Assembly: GCA_900618425.1 (NCBI GenBank)
Contig: UZAN01039481.1
Location: 28,440 to 92,439, forward strand
Direction: 5' to 3'
Source: Echinostoma caproni
Taxonomy: Eukaryota > Platyhelminthes > Trematoda > Plagiorchiida > Echinostomatidae
Length of the DNA: 64,000 nt
The notes below the pieces were generated by a model, which was not told where the DNA came from, did not search any database, and worked only from the letters and a program-made list of their open reading frames with translations. Positions 11,592 to 23,699 of the stretch are shown here, in pieces (the stretch's first letter is position 1; every line of letters starts with the position of its first letter). The position numbers and the translations under genes are program-made.

Positions 11592-11642
11592 GCTGAAAAT
11601 TCACCCATCCGGGTGCATAAAGCTACTACTGACTTGACTTTA
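11592..11642 (+). repeat. Dispersed repeat family R3, copy 1
   Basis: TGAAAATTCACCC, four to six variable bases, then GGGTGCATAAAG and a GACTTGACTTT-like end. The same layout recurs at 12798-12842 (plus) and 44900-44956 (minus). CACCC and GGGTG form a small inverted repeat inside the motif. Copy 1 begins just after the C-terminal block of the 9.4-11.5 kb LINE, so R3 may be a LINE 3' end or a SINE tail. Confidence 0.5.
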
Positions 11643-12377
11643 GTATCCACAGCTCGTCTTGGTTTTACCTGACTGCATTTTTCCATGGGTTTTCAGTCAG
11701 AATCTCAGTTCACGCTGTTGTACTCTGATGAATATTCCGAATACTACATAGGTATAGCTGTTCTAAAAATGTTTCCACTACTATTAGAAATTTTGGCCGA
11801 ATAGCACTGTCACCATTGCATAATAATATGTTCCCGCTTGACAATACGACCGTTAGTTTTCCCAAACACGAAATGTTTCCTATTCCGAAGAGTCCTAAGA
11901 GGAACACGTAGCCGGCTAAAAGAACAACTTTATCAGCCAGATTCTGCTGTGACTGCCCGACAAAGTTTACCAAACATGTGTCTGATTCTGGCACACTTAG
12001 GACATAGTTTGTCCATCACGACTCGGTGGTTCCTAAGTTCACAGATGTGCTTCCTCACAATATCTCTCCTACTAACTATAACCGATACCAGAATGCCGTG
12101 AAATTTCGTTTGAGCGTTCTGGCAACGAGTTGCATTACGAAAAAATCTGCACTAAAATCAACAAAAAAGATAAACGAGGAAAATGGTTGTCGTGAAACAG
12201 TCGATTAGAAAAACGTTACCAAAGTGCAGTCAAATACCTTAGAACCCCAAACAAAACAGACAGCATGAAAGGGGACCACTTGGAATGTGACATGCCCATA
12301 GACCATATGATATCAACAGGAGAAACATCAAAACTACCACAAAAAATGGACAACCCCAATTAGTTTTAGGGAATAAA

Positions 12378-12405
12378 ATGTACCTGGTACATGTACCAGG
12401 TACAT
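12378..12405. repeat. Perfect 28-bp palindrome
   Basis: Two 14-bp arms with no spacer: ATGTACCTGGTACA and its exact reverse complement. The neighbouring 12406-12421 repeats part of the arm (GTACCTG...CAGGT), so the palindrome lies in a short array of GTACCTG/CAGGTAC units. No gene or element boundary was identified at this point. Confidence 0.9.
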
Positions 12406-12797
12406 GTACCTGTGCCAGGTATCACTGTAATAATAATAAAATTGTTCAACTTTCTTTTCTAGGAGAACTAATCGTACAATCAGATGTACGGTGAGAATGC
12501 AAAAACTGAAAAGTGAGTGAGATGGTGGAACTCAAAAATGGCTCCCAGGGTTGATTAGACGCCAGTTTACATAGCTTTATTGTCAAGATCAAGTTTCATA
12601 AAAATTGCCACCGCGTAATGAAAATTGTAATTTGGCCGGTCGTAAAATCGACAAAACTCAAAATAAATTCAGATTGATCAGAAAATACGTGCGTATTGCA
12701 CAACATACACTTTTGTAACCAACGACCTTTTCTCTAAGATGCCTTTAAACGAAACCAAGATTGAAAGGAACCTGGGCAATAAAATGAAATGTCTTTT

Positions 12798-12842
12798 TAC
12801 TGCCATCTGGGTGCACAAAGCTGCCAATGACTTTTGACTTTG
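12798..12842 (+). repeat. Dispersed repeat family R3, copy 2
   Basis: TGCCATCTGGGTGCACAAAG followed by a GACTTTTGACTTT end. It shares the GGGTGCACAAAG core and the downstream GACTT...GACTTT with the copy at 11592. Confidence 0.45.
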
Positions 12843-13064
12843 AGAAAGCAAATTAACCACTGAATGAGTTGCAGAGTTTAAAATAGTCAGTATTGAGACT
12901 AGGCAAGCTATCGTTGGGTTTTGGCAAGCAGTAAAGCAAGATGGAACAAGTCGGCAGTTAGATCTGGTGGAGGAATATAATTTACATGCGCCTGGGTCAA
13001 AGTGTAATAGATAGGAACTATAGAACGAAGTTTAGTTTACGAACTTCACACAGACATCCAACAA

Positions 13065-14040
13065 TTGCGTCGCACATATTACTTGAAGAAAGAGCACAAC
13101 AAGACTAGGTTGCTCGATTTATGCCAAGGCAGATTCCGCTGCATCTCTACTGCTACAATAAGGAAGAAGATAATAGTTTATATCGTCGAACAGTACATCA
13201 AGTTACACACAGAATACAACAAGGCCGGATCTTTACATTTTTACCGTTGCCTAGTCATTGGTGCTATGATTGACGGTGGTTTTCGAAAACACAGACGAGG
13301 TTTCCATTTTCTATTCGCAACCGATTCCGTGGATTCAACAACTGGGGATAGGTGTTAGTATAAATGATCCTAAATCGGTTTGTCCGATCTTGACCATGAT
13401 TGGTGAACCACAGTTGTTTAGCGACGCAAGTTATTTGAGTGTTCGATGCCCTAGATTTGATGATGGGGTTAGTAATGATGATGACTTTCCCTGTTGTGTG
13501 TGTTGAATGGCAGCCATTTGGTTGGCTGCTTCCCCCTTCCCGAACAGTGTGTCTTTGTGTATTCAATACAAGGAAGTAAAAGGAAAAAAAGAGTGCTTAG
13601 TGGTGGGTGACGTGTATTCAACTGCCTATCTGTTCTGCAAATGTGAGATGCCTAGCATCCACATTCAAACAGGTAAATTGTGTTATTTGGTGGAGTGGCA
13701 CGGGTCGCTTTGTGGGTGGAATGGAGATGCATGTGACTGTGTACAGGGCAACTGGGTTGGCAACAATAAAAGTGCATTTAACCACATTTTTCAATCGGTC
13801 TTGCAAAATCAGGTTGATAGACTTCACTTGGAAGGGAAGGTATATGTATACCTTCTTGATGGCGGCATATACTGCTGTTCTTGCTCCGGTATCCTACGGG
13901 ACTTCATAATAAAACGGCCAGGGTAGCCGTTCGCGACAAGAATTGATTGGATTAGGTCTAACTCCACTTGGGAACTACCTGCGGTACAAATACGGTGTAA
14001 TCGATGGAAATGTATTTTTACTATACCGCGCTTGTAGATA
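13065..14040 (+). other. Unidentified nearly open region; possible decayed coding sequence
   Basis: One frame is open from 13270 to 13926 except for a single TGA at 13504-13506: 78 plus 139 codons. A second frame (13065-13358) overlaps its start. A third frame carries on after 13926 as GSRSRQELIGLGLTPLGNYL and more, to a stop near 14038. The main frame is Cys-rich around the TGA (FPCCVC) and after it (YLFCKCEMP, CGWNGDACDC). The local GC content is higher than in the flanks. A 7-bp-arm hairpin (GCAGCCA...TGGCTGC, 13510-13529) sits just after the TGA. The pattern fits a gene or element ORF with one stop and one frameshift, or a spliced gene: CAAACAG|GTAAATTG near 13671 would be a donor. I recognise no family. 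It lies between two LINE fragments of the same orientation. Confidence 0.35.
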
Positions 14041-14339
14041 ACTGGTGCGAAACTTCGAAAGTGTGGATACTACCACATCCATGTAGAGTCCTGCTACTCG
14101 TTCCGTCATATCTCCTTACAATTTGAATGTTTGAAAATGCGAGACAATCATCCTGTTCTTCTTCCAGTGAGAAATGTATATTCTTGTGCAAACGGTCATT
14201 GCAAATTCGAAAGCTTAATCAGTTTCAGTGTTTTTCCCATCTTATTTTATTCTTTCTCCTGGATTACCTGAAAAAAGATTTCAAAGTTATAAGCCACATT
14301 TCTTCTATTACTATAAACAAGCTAACTGTGAAACTTTCA

Positions 14340-14692
14340 CAGTGTCATACAACTTCCTACGCCAAATTCGCGGAGCGGATTCTCACAGATGCTGGTCACC
14401 CATTGCACGCAGAACTGACAAGTTGTCGTTCCCATCATTCAACACGCTCAAAATTCCGCAAAATTTCATATCGCATAAAGGATTACCGAAATGCACCTAT
14501 AACCTATCTTGCACGTTTACCTACAAACAGAGAGCTTGTAACAAGTGAACTTTGCCTTAACCTTGGACTATGAAATGTTCCTATGTCTGTATATACTTTT
14601 TACCCGTTGAACATGACATTTGAAGTGTATAGTTTTTTAATTGAATTGTAGGCTTTAAAGCTAGAAAAAATTATAAAAATATAATACAATAC
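14340..14692 (+). mobile_element. Non-LTR retrotransposon 3' end
   Basis: The frame ending at 14573 reads ERILTDAGHPLHAEL, then a STRSKFRKI block and YRNAPITYLARLPTNRELV. It matches the C-terminal tail typical of these LINE ORF2 proteins, and the 9.4-11.5 kb copy ends in a related PYLACLLI block. The following roughly 120 bp are AT-rich and end in TATAAAAATATAATACAATA, a likely 3' tail. No reverse transcriptase core precedes it directly, so this is a strongly 5'-truncated insertion. Confidence 0.65.
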
Positions 14693-14699
14693 GTCACAT

Positions 14700-17110
14700 G
14701 GATAACATGGAACAGGTCGCAAGGTTAAAAGCTGGGGGATGCTTGAGAAGAGCACAGTGCAGATAATTCGATATGCCTTTCAGTAAATTGCAAACAGAAT
14801 AAAGCAAAGAGAAAGCCATATCCGCGGTGTCATGATTTTCGTGTTTGCAACATTTTAAATGTCATCGGTTTGGTTGGCGACAAGTTGTAGAACAGTTAAC
14901 TTTATCAGTTTAAATTTAGAGAGTTGATTACGGTTGACTCGGAGTTTTACGATGTGGGATCTGTGTCGCGCTTTCCCGAATCGGTGCCATTGAGTCTGCA
15001 TCGTTCTCAAAAGCGGAGGAGCCAAGGATATCTAAACCGACTGCGAATGACGCCTTGTTAGGACGCAAACGCATCATCGGTAGAACAGATGTTGGAAAAA
15101 ATCGGGGACGAGTAAGTTGGGATTGCATTAGACGAATGATGAATGAATACAGCAAGAAGCTGGTAGATGTTACAATGAAGTGTTGGGAATATCTTTCCGC
15201 CGGAATAGCTATCTGAATTAACCAGTCATGTAATTTAAAACCTCATTTTGCATAGAAATAATCCGTATTTGTTATTTTGCGTTTTACCGTTAGAGGAACG
15301 TCGGTAGAGAGAACGTCGATATTCCTGTAAATCTAATCCAAGGTTCCCTTTCATGACGTTACGGAAACGTTGTGTATGCGCGACTGTGCTGTGGAAGCAA
15401 AGTGATAACAGAAAAAAAAACGCTGCCTAAAACACCAGTGAGAAAGTCACGTTAGTTGGGAGAGGTATTTTAAGTGGGAAGAGTCAGTTACACTTTTAAT
15501 TGGCTTCTTCAATGAGGCAGTTTTTCAAGGGAATAACCTGATGGTGAGAGACGACATCCTTGTTCCAAGCCAAACAAATGTCAGTCAATTCTAGATGTTC
15601 AGTGAACGTAAAAGGTGTCTACATTTAGCTAGCGACAGCAAGATGATTGTACATTAGTAATTTTATTAACTGGCAAACGGAACAAATGATTTGACAGCTA
15701 ATAAGCAGACCTTAGGTTGTATTTTCATATTACTCGAATTAATATCAAACTTCCCACTGCACTCGCAGTTTATATAGATGTTAAGGCCCAATCAAACTTA
15801 AAAAGCAATTGGAGGCAGATTATACTTATATGCTCATTGTTATACAAATAGAAAGGCCGCATTTGAAATAACGGTGCATTGCTATTNCAAACTCCCTTAG
15901 CCCCCAAACCAGTGTATTGATACTTTTCCAGTGTTAATGCACTCTGGGAAGGCAGGGTTTTCACTTAGCTGGCTACCCGTGAAAATTAACGTTGGAGTTG
16001 AATGGGTCGGTTTTCCGAAAATGGAAATTTCTCACTTTTCGTAAATTAGATGAGAATTGTTAGTGTCGATATATAATCGGACGACCACATGAGAAAGTGA
16101 AGCAACATAACCCAGTGTTTAAGTGTGATCGTTAGGTTAGAAACTCAGGAGGTCTCAGTAAACGAACAACAAGCGGATACTGATATGACGTTTTTTCCAC
16201 ATACAGACCTTTGCTTAAACGAAGTAGTGGATTTCCTTACTAGTTACTAAAGCTTTACTACCTGAAAAAGGATACATACAATCTGAGTCGCAATGGTAAT
16301 CAGAATAAGTAAGATGCTTCCAAACAATGTTATCGTCTTCCATCTACTTTTTCGCTGTTACTGATTTTGTACTTTATAAGCACCAGACAAAAACGCTTTC
16401 CCCAGTTCAGCCAAAGACCAAACAAATTCAATCATATATCTGTGTCTGGTATCACTGATATACTTCACATAATGTATAAAAGCTTCTAATAAGTAAACGA
16501 GGGCTTTATTTCATTTCGTCAGATTGTCTCTGCGATTGATCACGTTGGCTGACAATAAGCGCTGTCCCGAATCTCCACTTATTGTGATATAACTAATAAG
16601 AAAAGCAGAGAACAGCTGTGAAGAATACATTTGTGCGTCTATCTGTGTGCGTTTCGAATAAACAAGTTGTATCCCTCCGGAAACGACTCGTTCAGTCTTC
16701 ACATTCGCTCTTCTGTGAAAAACAAGTTCAGCTTCCGGAAAACGTCATCGATTCTTTTTTATGTTTTCAGTTTTAGTGACGACGATACAATAAATGTTCA
16801 TTCTTTAAGACATATCATCTACAACTTGTCTGATTCTCCTTTACGGATCAGTTGAAATTCATTGTCGGGAACCACCGGTTGCGCACACTGCACTGATGCA
16901 ATTCCCTCTGGTTTCAATAATGGAATTATTTTCAAGTTGTCAGCATATTCCGATGAGGTTATTTCTCCTATTTGTCTCTTCTTGTACGCTGTCCTCTCAC
17001 ATCACATCACCTCAGGTCAGTTTGTTTGTGTGTTTTTGCAATTTTGTGCACGAGTACATTTCGATGGTGGTGGAGGTCTGCTGGTTCTGCGGTGTACGTC
17101 CACAGTTTGT
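14700..17110. other. Interval with no recognised gene
   Basis: AT-rich, stops at chance density, one single N at 15887. A few acceptor-like tracts occur, but none is tied to a convincing open frame. No mobile-element motif was recognised. Confidence 0.35.
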
Positions 17111-17117
17111 CTATTCG

Positions 17118-17401
17118 GTGTGTGTGTGTCTGTGTGTGTGATATGGGTGAGGAACAAGTGATATTTAGGTGGGAGTGAATGGACATAAACGAATATGCAA
17201 AACGGATAAAGTCAAGGTTTTCCCGTCTCTACCGAATTGTGCACTGAGCGGAGACCGTCAGATTCATACTACACACACATACACACTAGTGCTGGCCGGA
17301 ACTCAGATAATGCCTAGAGCACCGCACGATCTGATGAGTTGAGTTGAGGCATTGCGAAATGCCAAGTTGTTGTGTGTGTACGTTTTACGGCACACACACA
17401 C
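17118..17401. repeat. GT/CA dinucleotide repeats, including an inverted pair
   Basis: (GT)n with one C interruption lies at 17118-17141. (AC)n with one T lies at 17271-17286. At 17369-17401 a TGTTGTGTGTGTA arm faces CACACACACAC across about 10 bases, so the last pair can fold into a hairpin. Confidence 0.8.
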
Positions 17402-18112
17402 TTTAGGGATCAAATTACTAGCAGGTTTTGTATTCGACTGGCGACAACTATTACACATGTGTATATGGCATAGATATATTCAAAAAACTTGCGACTGCAT
17501 GATGACATTAGCGGCTGACAACGGAATGACAAAAATGATTAATGTCGTTGTTTTGTAGCGTTGGTAGTCTTTTTTTCTACACCAGACAAGAATGAAACTA
17601 GAGCAAGAGAGGGCGTGAGTTAAGAACGGAACTGCCTCCACTTAACTATAGTGATTAGTTGGATAAGTAATTTTTAAGTGTATAATACTCATTTATTTTA
17701 TTGTCTAATTGTGATAAAGTGGCATAAAATTTCACTCAATACGATCAGTTAAATTATCAATCTTAACTCGATATAAGGGCGTTTAAATTTAAGGATGTAG
17801 GACAATTTTTTAAAAGACTTCGATTATTCTAATCGGATAGGCACCAGCTGAAACCCATATCTTAGCTGTTATTAGTATTGCTTCGTAAGGAGTGTTTTTC
17901 TTCTCTTCGACCTCTTTTACTCGTTGCTCAAAGTTTTCAACTTCAAAGCAGGTTCAGTGCACCCTATCTGATCGCAACTGACGGACTGGCTCCAAATGAC
18001 CAATCACCATTCAGTAACCGTATCACCGACTGACAAAGGGACCAACCCGTTTGAGTGACTGATAAGTTGATCAAACTCTGTAAATCAATTTCTTATCTCT
18101 TTCTTTTTTCAG

Positions 18113-19627
18113 GACGCCATTTTTTTCGTTTGAGGGGCGCCAACGGTATACACTGAACTAGCCATCGTGTCTTCCAGTCGTTGTGGAGAATGCGAATCCG
18201 ACGATAGATACTGCTATTGATTGGTAGGTAGCACTGCTTTATCACATTTCACGAGAAGTCTAATTGCGGTGAGAAAATCTAATGTGCAACAGAAAGTCTT
18301 ATTGAAAGGATTATTTGCACCGGCGTTGGTTTGCTGTTGCTCAGATAATAAACTGTAAGATTTTCATTTTATGTTCACAAAGATAACTTCGGAGTTCCAC
18401 TCATACAATGAGGCCTTACTGTGGTTATGTTCGTAAAGTTCAAATCAACGGTCAGTATGGGATTTCTTTCTTGTAAGTCTTTATGACAAACGCATTGGAA
18501 TAGTGAACTCGTAGCTTGGTTATCTAAATGGAATTGGTTTGCACGACGGTTCCACCGCCACAAGGTATTTGAATATATATAAGCATTTTATTCTCTAGTG
18601 TTAGTTACCATAGTTCTAATTTCAGAGGTGAGCAATTTCCATTACAAGTAATGTCGATCAATCTAGTTCAGATGCCTGAAGCAATCAGAACATTAATGGT
18701 CGCGTTAAACTCGCAAGACTCATTATAACCAAGACAGAAGCCATCAGAGTTCACCTACTTATCACCACTCTCTCTCTTTTCTCAGAAACAACTTGCCACN
18801 NNNNNNNNNNNNNNNNNNNNNNNNNNNNNNNNNNNNNNNNNNNNNNNNNNNNNNNNNNNNNNNNNNNNNNNNNNNNNNNNNNNNNNNNNNNNNNNNNNNN
18901 NNNNNNNNNNNNNNNNNNNNNNNNNNNNNNNNNNNNNNNNNNNNNNNNNNNNNNNNNNNNNNNNNNNNNNNNNNNNNNNNNNNNNNNNNNNNNNNNNNNN
19001 NNNNNNNNNNNNNNNNNNNNNNNNNNNNNNNNNNNNNNNNNNNNNNNNNNNNNNNNNNNNNNNNNNNNNNNNNNNNNNNNNNNNNNNNNNNNNNNNNNNN
19101 NNNNNNNNNNNNNNNNNNNNNNNNNNNNNNNNNNNNNNNNNNNNNNNNNNNNNNNNNNNNNNNNNNNNNNNNNNNNNNNNNNNNNNNNNNNNNNNNNNNN
19201 NNNNNNNNNNNNNNNNNNNNNNNNNNNNNNNNNNNNNNNNNNNNNNNNNNNNNNNNNNNNNNNNNNNNNNNNNNNNNNNNNNNNNNNNNNTTTCTCAGAA
19301 ACAACTTGCCACATCCGTACGTTTTCCCACAGGACACCAACAAAGACCAGTCCAGTGAGGTCCATCACCTCTATTCAACATAAACAGTGCAGGTGAACAT
19401 GATCACCATGGAACGTGCAATAACGTTGGACCTCAAGCGTATCGGCTGTATGGTGGCATAGCCCTAACAACTGCAATTTGCATGCTATTCCTCCTCCCTC
19501 ACTTTCCTGACTTATGTAATATGATGTAATTAGTCTGCCGATCACTGTCTCGGGATTATCCAATCAGGAATATTCACTGGATGTCTTGCTTTTTACACAT
19601 ATGGTAGTTAGTCCTTCAAGTAAATGA
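18113..19627 (+). CDS. Speculative chain of short exons, unidentified
   Basis: Five short open segments have mutually consistent phases. They are 18113-18145 (after TCTTTCTTTTTTCAG, donor AACG|GTATAC), 18178-18223 (after GTGTCTTCCAG, donor GATTG|GTAGGT), 18599-18627 (after TTATTCTCTAG, donor CAGAG|GTGAGC), 19299-19392 (after CTTTTCTCAG, donor TGCAG|GTGAAC) and 19534-19627 (to TGA). The first intron would be only 32 nt. The fourth exon straddles an assembly gap whose edges duplicate its start. The third exon is only 29 nt. With pieces this short, chance agreement is easy, and other frames of the same pieces are also open. I report it because the acceptor at 19298 and donors at 18628 and 19393 are unusually good. 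Confidence 0.15.
18800..19290. other. Assembly gap (491 Ns) with duplicated 22-bp edges
   Basis: The 22 bases before the gap (18778-18799) are identical to the 22 bases after it (19291-19312): TTTCTCAGAAAC then AACTTGCCAC. The contig ends therefore probably overlap, and the gap may be false or much shorter than drawn. Open frames running through the Ns are meaningless. Confidence 0.95.
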
Positions 19628-19629
19628 TA

Positions 19630-20355
19630 AATTTAAGTTTAGAGCGAGACGTAAATAAAATGGGTAACGCTGTGAACCAATCCCATTTTCAATTCTAATT
19701 AAATCGCGTTTGATTCCCAGACAAATTTCCTCAAGCAATGGGATCACCTTAGATTCACTAACATCACATTCTGCATGTAACCTTCAGCTCTTTATCCTTG
19801 AACCTCAAGGATTTTGCTCAAATTGTATACAGTTGTGGTGACGGTTACCAACATGTATAAGTACAAAATACTATTTCAGGTGAAGAAACGATCACGACTA
19901 TAAGAATTGAACAAAACAACCATTTTATAACTTTATCAATTCAAGCTTTGTTTTACTGGAGTGATGAGAAAATTTTGATACACCAATGATTACTTAATAA
20001 ATACCTTCCAATTGGAAAGAGTCAGATGAAAGTAATCGATTCAGCCAGCTAATATTGACAGATAACTTATCAAAGCTACAACGGTTTGTTGACAAATCTG
20101 GAGGTTTTCCCTATTATTCCATTTTCTTTACCCATATCATTTGTGACAATAAATCGCTGACAGCATAGTTATGGAGCGAAATCAATACTAGCTCTGTCTT
20201 TGACAAATTTGGTATAATTTTTATGAGTCATTAAAGTTTCTTCACCTCTCTCTTCATCTCGAGGTTTCAATCAAACATAGCAGAATCATCACAAATCAAC
20301 AATCAATCACATTCACTCATCCTTTGCCAGTTACTTGCATCAGTTTTTGTTATAT
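19630..20355. other. Interval with no recognised feature
   Basis: AT-rich, no element motif or tRNA-like box seen. Confidence 0.35.
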
Positions 20356-20359
20356 TCAG

Positions 20360-20548
20360 CATATGATAGTATTCACAAATATTCGTTCGATTTGCGTGGC
20401 ATACTCCTCAGATAAAATCCCTAACACTCGCAGCGTTTATACGATACGCTTTCTCAAACCGAACAGTAAATTGCATACACTGACATTAAGACCAAATAGT
20501 TTTCCCATCAGTTGCTCTAGGTGCACGCATTCGATCATGCCAGAATGA
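20360..20548 (+). CDS. Possible terminal exon, unidentified
   Basis: A good acceptor (GTTTTTGTTATATTCAG, ending 20359) is followed in phase 0 by 62 open codons and TGA. The reading is mixed-composition with four cysteines, two of them in SCSRCTH. No partner exon was identified, and an open run of this length is expected by chance in the window. Confidence 0.15.
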   Translation, partial: HMIVFTNIRSICVAYSSDKIPNTRSVYTIRFLKPNSKLHTLTLRPNSFPISCSRCTHSIMPE

Positions 20549-22149
20549 CACTGATCTGGAGCAAAATGCGTTGTGTACAACAGCCGTACAGATATCTCAA
20601 TACAGCTAATAAGTTATAAACTTCATATATTCAAAACGGTGAAAATACATTTATTTTGTTTATAACCCATGTACTAATTTCCAGCCGAAAAAGTGCGGTT
20701 AGTGGTATTGTGACTGTATCCTAAGCAAAAGATACTATGCCGTTATCGGAGGAAGATTGCTGGATCAGGAAGCGAACAAATGATGGGATACGAGAAGACC
20801 ATATGAACCCGGATGAGCACTCAATAGACGGTTTTTCCTCAAATTCTTGACATTCTAAGTGGTCTGCCAGTCTCGATCTTCCAGAGAATGTATTCGATTA
20901 TCGGTCAATGCATAATATGGTTACTACAAAGCCCTCCCCTAATTTGGTTTGTGTCCTAAGTGGAGTAAATAGAGGGTTACTGAACTGCAAATGAATATTT
21001 GATTGTAGAGGAAAAGCGGGTTGGGACATTTGCTCATTCTTGGAGGTTTTATTTTTGTGTTTCCCCTGTAACGGCATTACCACCTTTGTTTAAGTAGACT
21101 ACAATGTTGTCATTTACAACTAAAATATTCTTTGATAACATAGAAATACATAAAGCTTGAGGTGGCTAGAATGTGAAACCGTGCGTGTTCTCATTATATG
21201 TTTCATGGGTCTGTTTAAATAGTTGCTTATCCGTGGTTTATAATAGGGAACCGAGGAAAAGAAAGGCAGAAAGCGAAGAAGGATGAAACAGGGTGGACGA
21301 GGTCACATACGTCCGCTTTCACGTTCTGTGTCGGGCCTGAGTCAGGGCAGCTGGTAGGCTTTAACAGGCCTGATTTGCCAAAAATTGAGTTGTTGTTTAT
21401 AGATTTATTGCTCTCACTTCTGCTGTCGCAAGTTGGCTTTGTCAGAGAGTTTTGAAGGGTTTTGAGGTAACATGAAAACGATTTTGAAGCATCTGCATTC
21501 ATCTGGTGCCCGATCACAATAACAGTGTTCCCGTATTTAACGAATCTCGTTTATACTTCGTGATTTTCTTAAAAAAGTTTCTAATCATCCTGTCTACATG
21601 AGGGGCAGTGGCCACACTCGTACACTGTGCTTATCAGTATCGTCCAGCGTGGAAGTCCAGTTAAATTGTACCAATCAGGCAACATAAAAAGGCATTAATA
21701 AAACTGAAGGTAAGTAGGATTATTATCATTTATAAATCCAATTAGAGCTTCGGTATGATAATGTTGAATGCTACCAACCATATGAATAAGATGAATAAAA
21801 TTTTGAACGAAAATCGTAAAATTACAGGAGAAAATAAATAAGGGGTAAACTGAAGGATATAACAACCGGTTCACTGAAGTCACTGAGGTACCAATATATA
21901 ATCCCTATGATAACATACGGATAGCTGAGAGCAAGGGTAACATCCATCTTTCGTCTTGGCCGTTCACGTAAACGTTCTAAACCGGGTGTCCCGCTAGGAA
22001 CTAGACCTTGATTGCAAATGCTGATTTACAACTACTATGCAATGGGCAAGACAAGAGACATGTAACTAGCAAACACTTGAACCCCGCCGTCAAACGTGTG
22101 CAATCCACAGCCGACCAGGTGTTTGTTTTAACAATTTGCTTGGTGCAAT

Positions 22150-22330
22150 AACGGTGGCAAGGGAACCAATGACCACTCTGCTCTATCCATTTGTGTTTAC
22201 CAGTTTGTGCGTGGATGTTCAGCTACCTATACAGGACGAACAGAGATACATTTCCGTCGCCGAATAGCTGCAGACGACCTTTTTGGCACTTTACACCAAT
22301 TATTGAGAAAGTTGCAACAATGAATTCATC
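22150..22330 (+). mobile_element. Penelope-like element remnant, GIY-YIG domain
   Basis: The plus strand reads SICVYQFVRGCSATYTGRTE and then HFRRRIA (about 22185-22268). It matches the start of the Penelope-type GIY-YIG endonuclease, where a C-x-A/S-x-Y-I/T-G-x-T core precedes a basic helix. The continuation is frameshifted. No reverse transcriptase is visible upstream, so this is a 3' remnant. Confidence 0.6.
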
Positions 22331-23507
22331 AGCTAGTTAGAAAATAATTACCTTCGGTACACAGACCTGGACGAAGAAGAACACCGTGTTTCTACAGCCT
22401 AATCATCCGATTATATACAACACGATGGATGGATGCTGTATACGATACCTTGAAACTGTAACCGGTCACAGGGAATGCATAAAATCCCAAGGGATTACTG
22501 AGTTGCGTGAACATCCCCGTCGCTGTCGGGTTCAAACGTCAGTAGATTCAATAGAGATAGATATCACACGGTGTCTTTTACATTTGGTTCATTATTACTT
22601 AAAGTCTTCTCTTCGTTTTAGTTTGTAAAGAAAACTAAACGATGCGTCGGAAAGCACACTTTGTTTACGTGTCGTTTTCCAGTCATTTTTTGGTAAACTA
22701 CCCACTCATCTATATTTCTTTTTATAATTAAAATTACTGATTTAAAAGGCCACTACATTGAATGTCCTTTGAATATATGTACTTTTATCGTGCACGACTA
22801 ACCAGTAATAAAAGTTACTAATGCGAAGCAAGCGAAAGTTTAAATGCTCGTTAAATCAAGCATCCGATGCAATGAGAAAAACCCATACCTTGGATCAAGG
22901 AAATTTTAGTTTAGAGACATTATAACTTCGTGCGGCAACCACCACTGCTCCCCGAACCGGTATTGGGACTCTTAAAGTTTTCATTTGTCATACCGAAAAA
23001 GTTTATAAGAAGTTTGGAAGAGTTAAACTCTGGTCATTCGTTTCACTTGAATAACCACTGAGCTGGAATGTACCAAATACAAGAATGAAAATTATTTATC
23101 ACTTGTCGTGACATGGCGGTAAATGAAACTTGGTGTTTTATCTCTGTATGTCAAAGTACTTTCACGGTTTATCTCTTTGAGGTGGACGTTTTGAGCATTG
23201 CAAGTGTGGTTCCGGTGTGATAGTAGTCAAACTTGTTTTGTTGTAGAAATAACTATCCGTTTGCAGTGCCACATGGTTTATCGTACACTGTAGAGAAGTT
23301 TAGTAGGACCTTGGATTACTCCATGTGAAGTTTCCAACCTACAGTTGATTATCTTTTGGCTCTCATGTCTTAATTCGACCATTGCGTTTTTTTCATTAAA
23401 TAGATTCCCTCAGTCCTTATAAGTTTGATATAATCTAACATCTCTGTTCCACTCATCCGTTGATGCATTATTTCCATTGGTAAAGAAGTTATGATGAACT
23501 GAATATA

Positions 23508-23699
23508 ATGGATAGTGCACAAAGCATTTCAGGTCAGATTAGGTCAAATACAAACATTTGGCTGAACGGCGTACAAGCTGAACGAATTGCCATCAGCATC
23601 CGCACTGGACGAATACGTGTTATAGCACATCACAAAAATGAATATATTCTATGTCCACAGTATCTAAATAACCAACGCGAAACGATTGCTCCTGAGTGA
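23508..23699 (+). CDS. Open frame upstream of a Penelope-like element, unidentified
   Basis: A 63-codon frame, possibly starting after an acceptor-like GCATTTCAG at 23532, reads WLNGVQAERIAISIRTGRIR and on to a TGA at 23697-23699. The composition is protein-like, but I recognise no family. The frame ends 150 bp before the Penelope-like copy and is not clearly part of it. Confidence 0.15.
   Translation: MDSAQSISGQIRSNTNIWLNGVQAERIAISIRTGRIRVIAHHKNEYILCPQYLNNQRETIAPE

Noticed and set aside
11635..12110. Possible retroviral-type protease or integrase remnant between the LINE end and the palindrome
   Set aside because: Open frames exist on both strands, but I could not find a catalytic motif in any of them.
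18751..19383. Three long open frames of 193-205 codons
   Set aside because: They run through 491 Ns. The only real residues are at the edges, which are a duplicated contig end.
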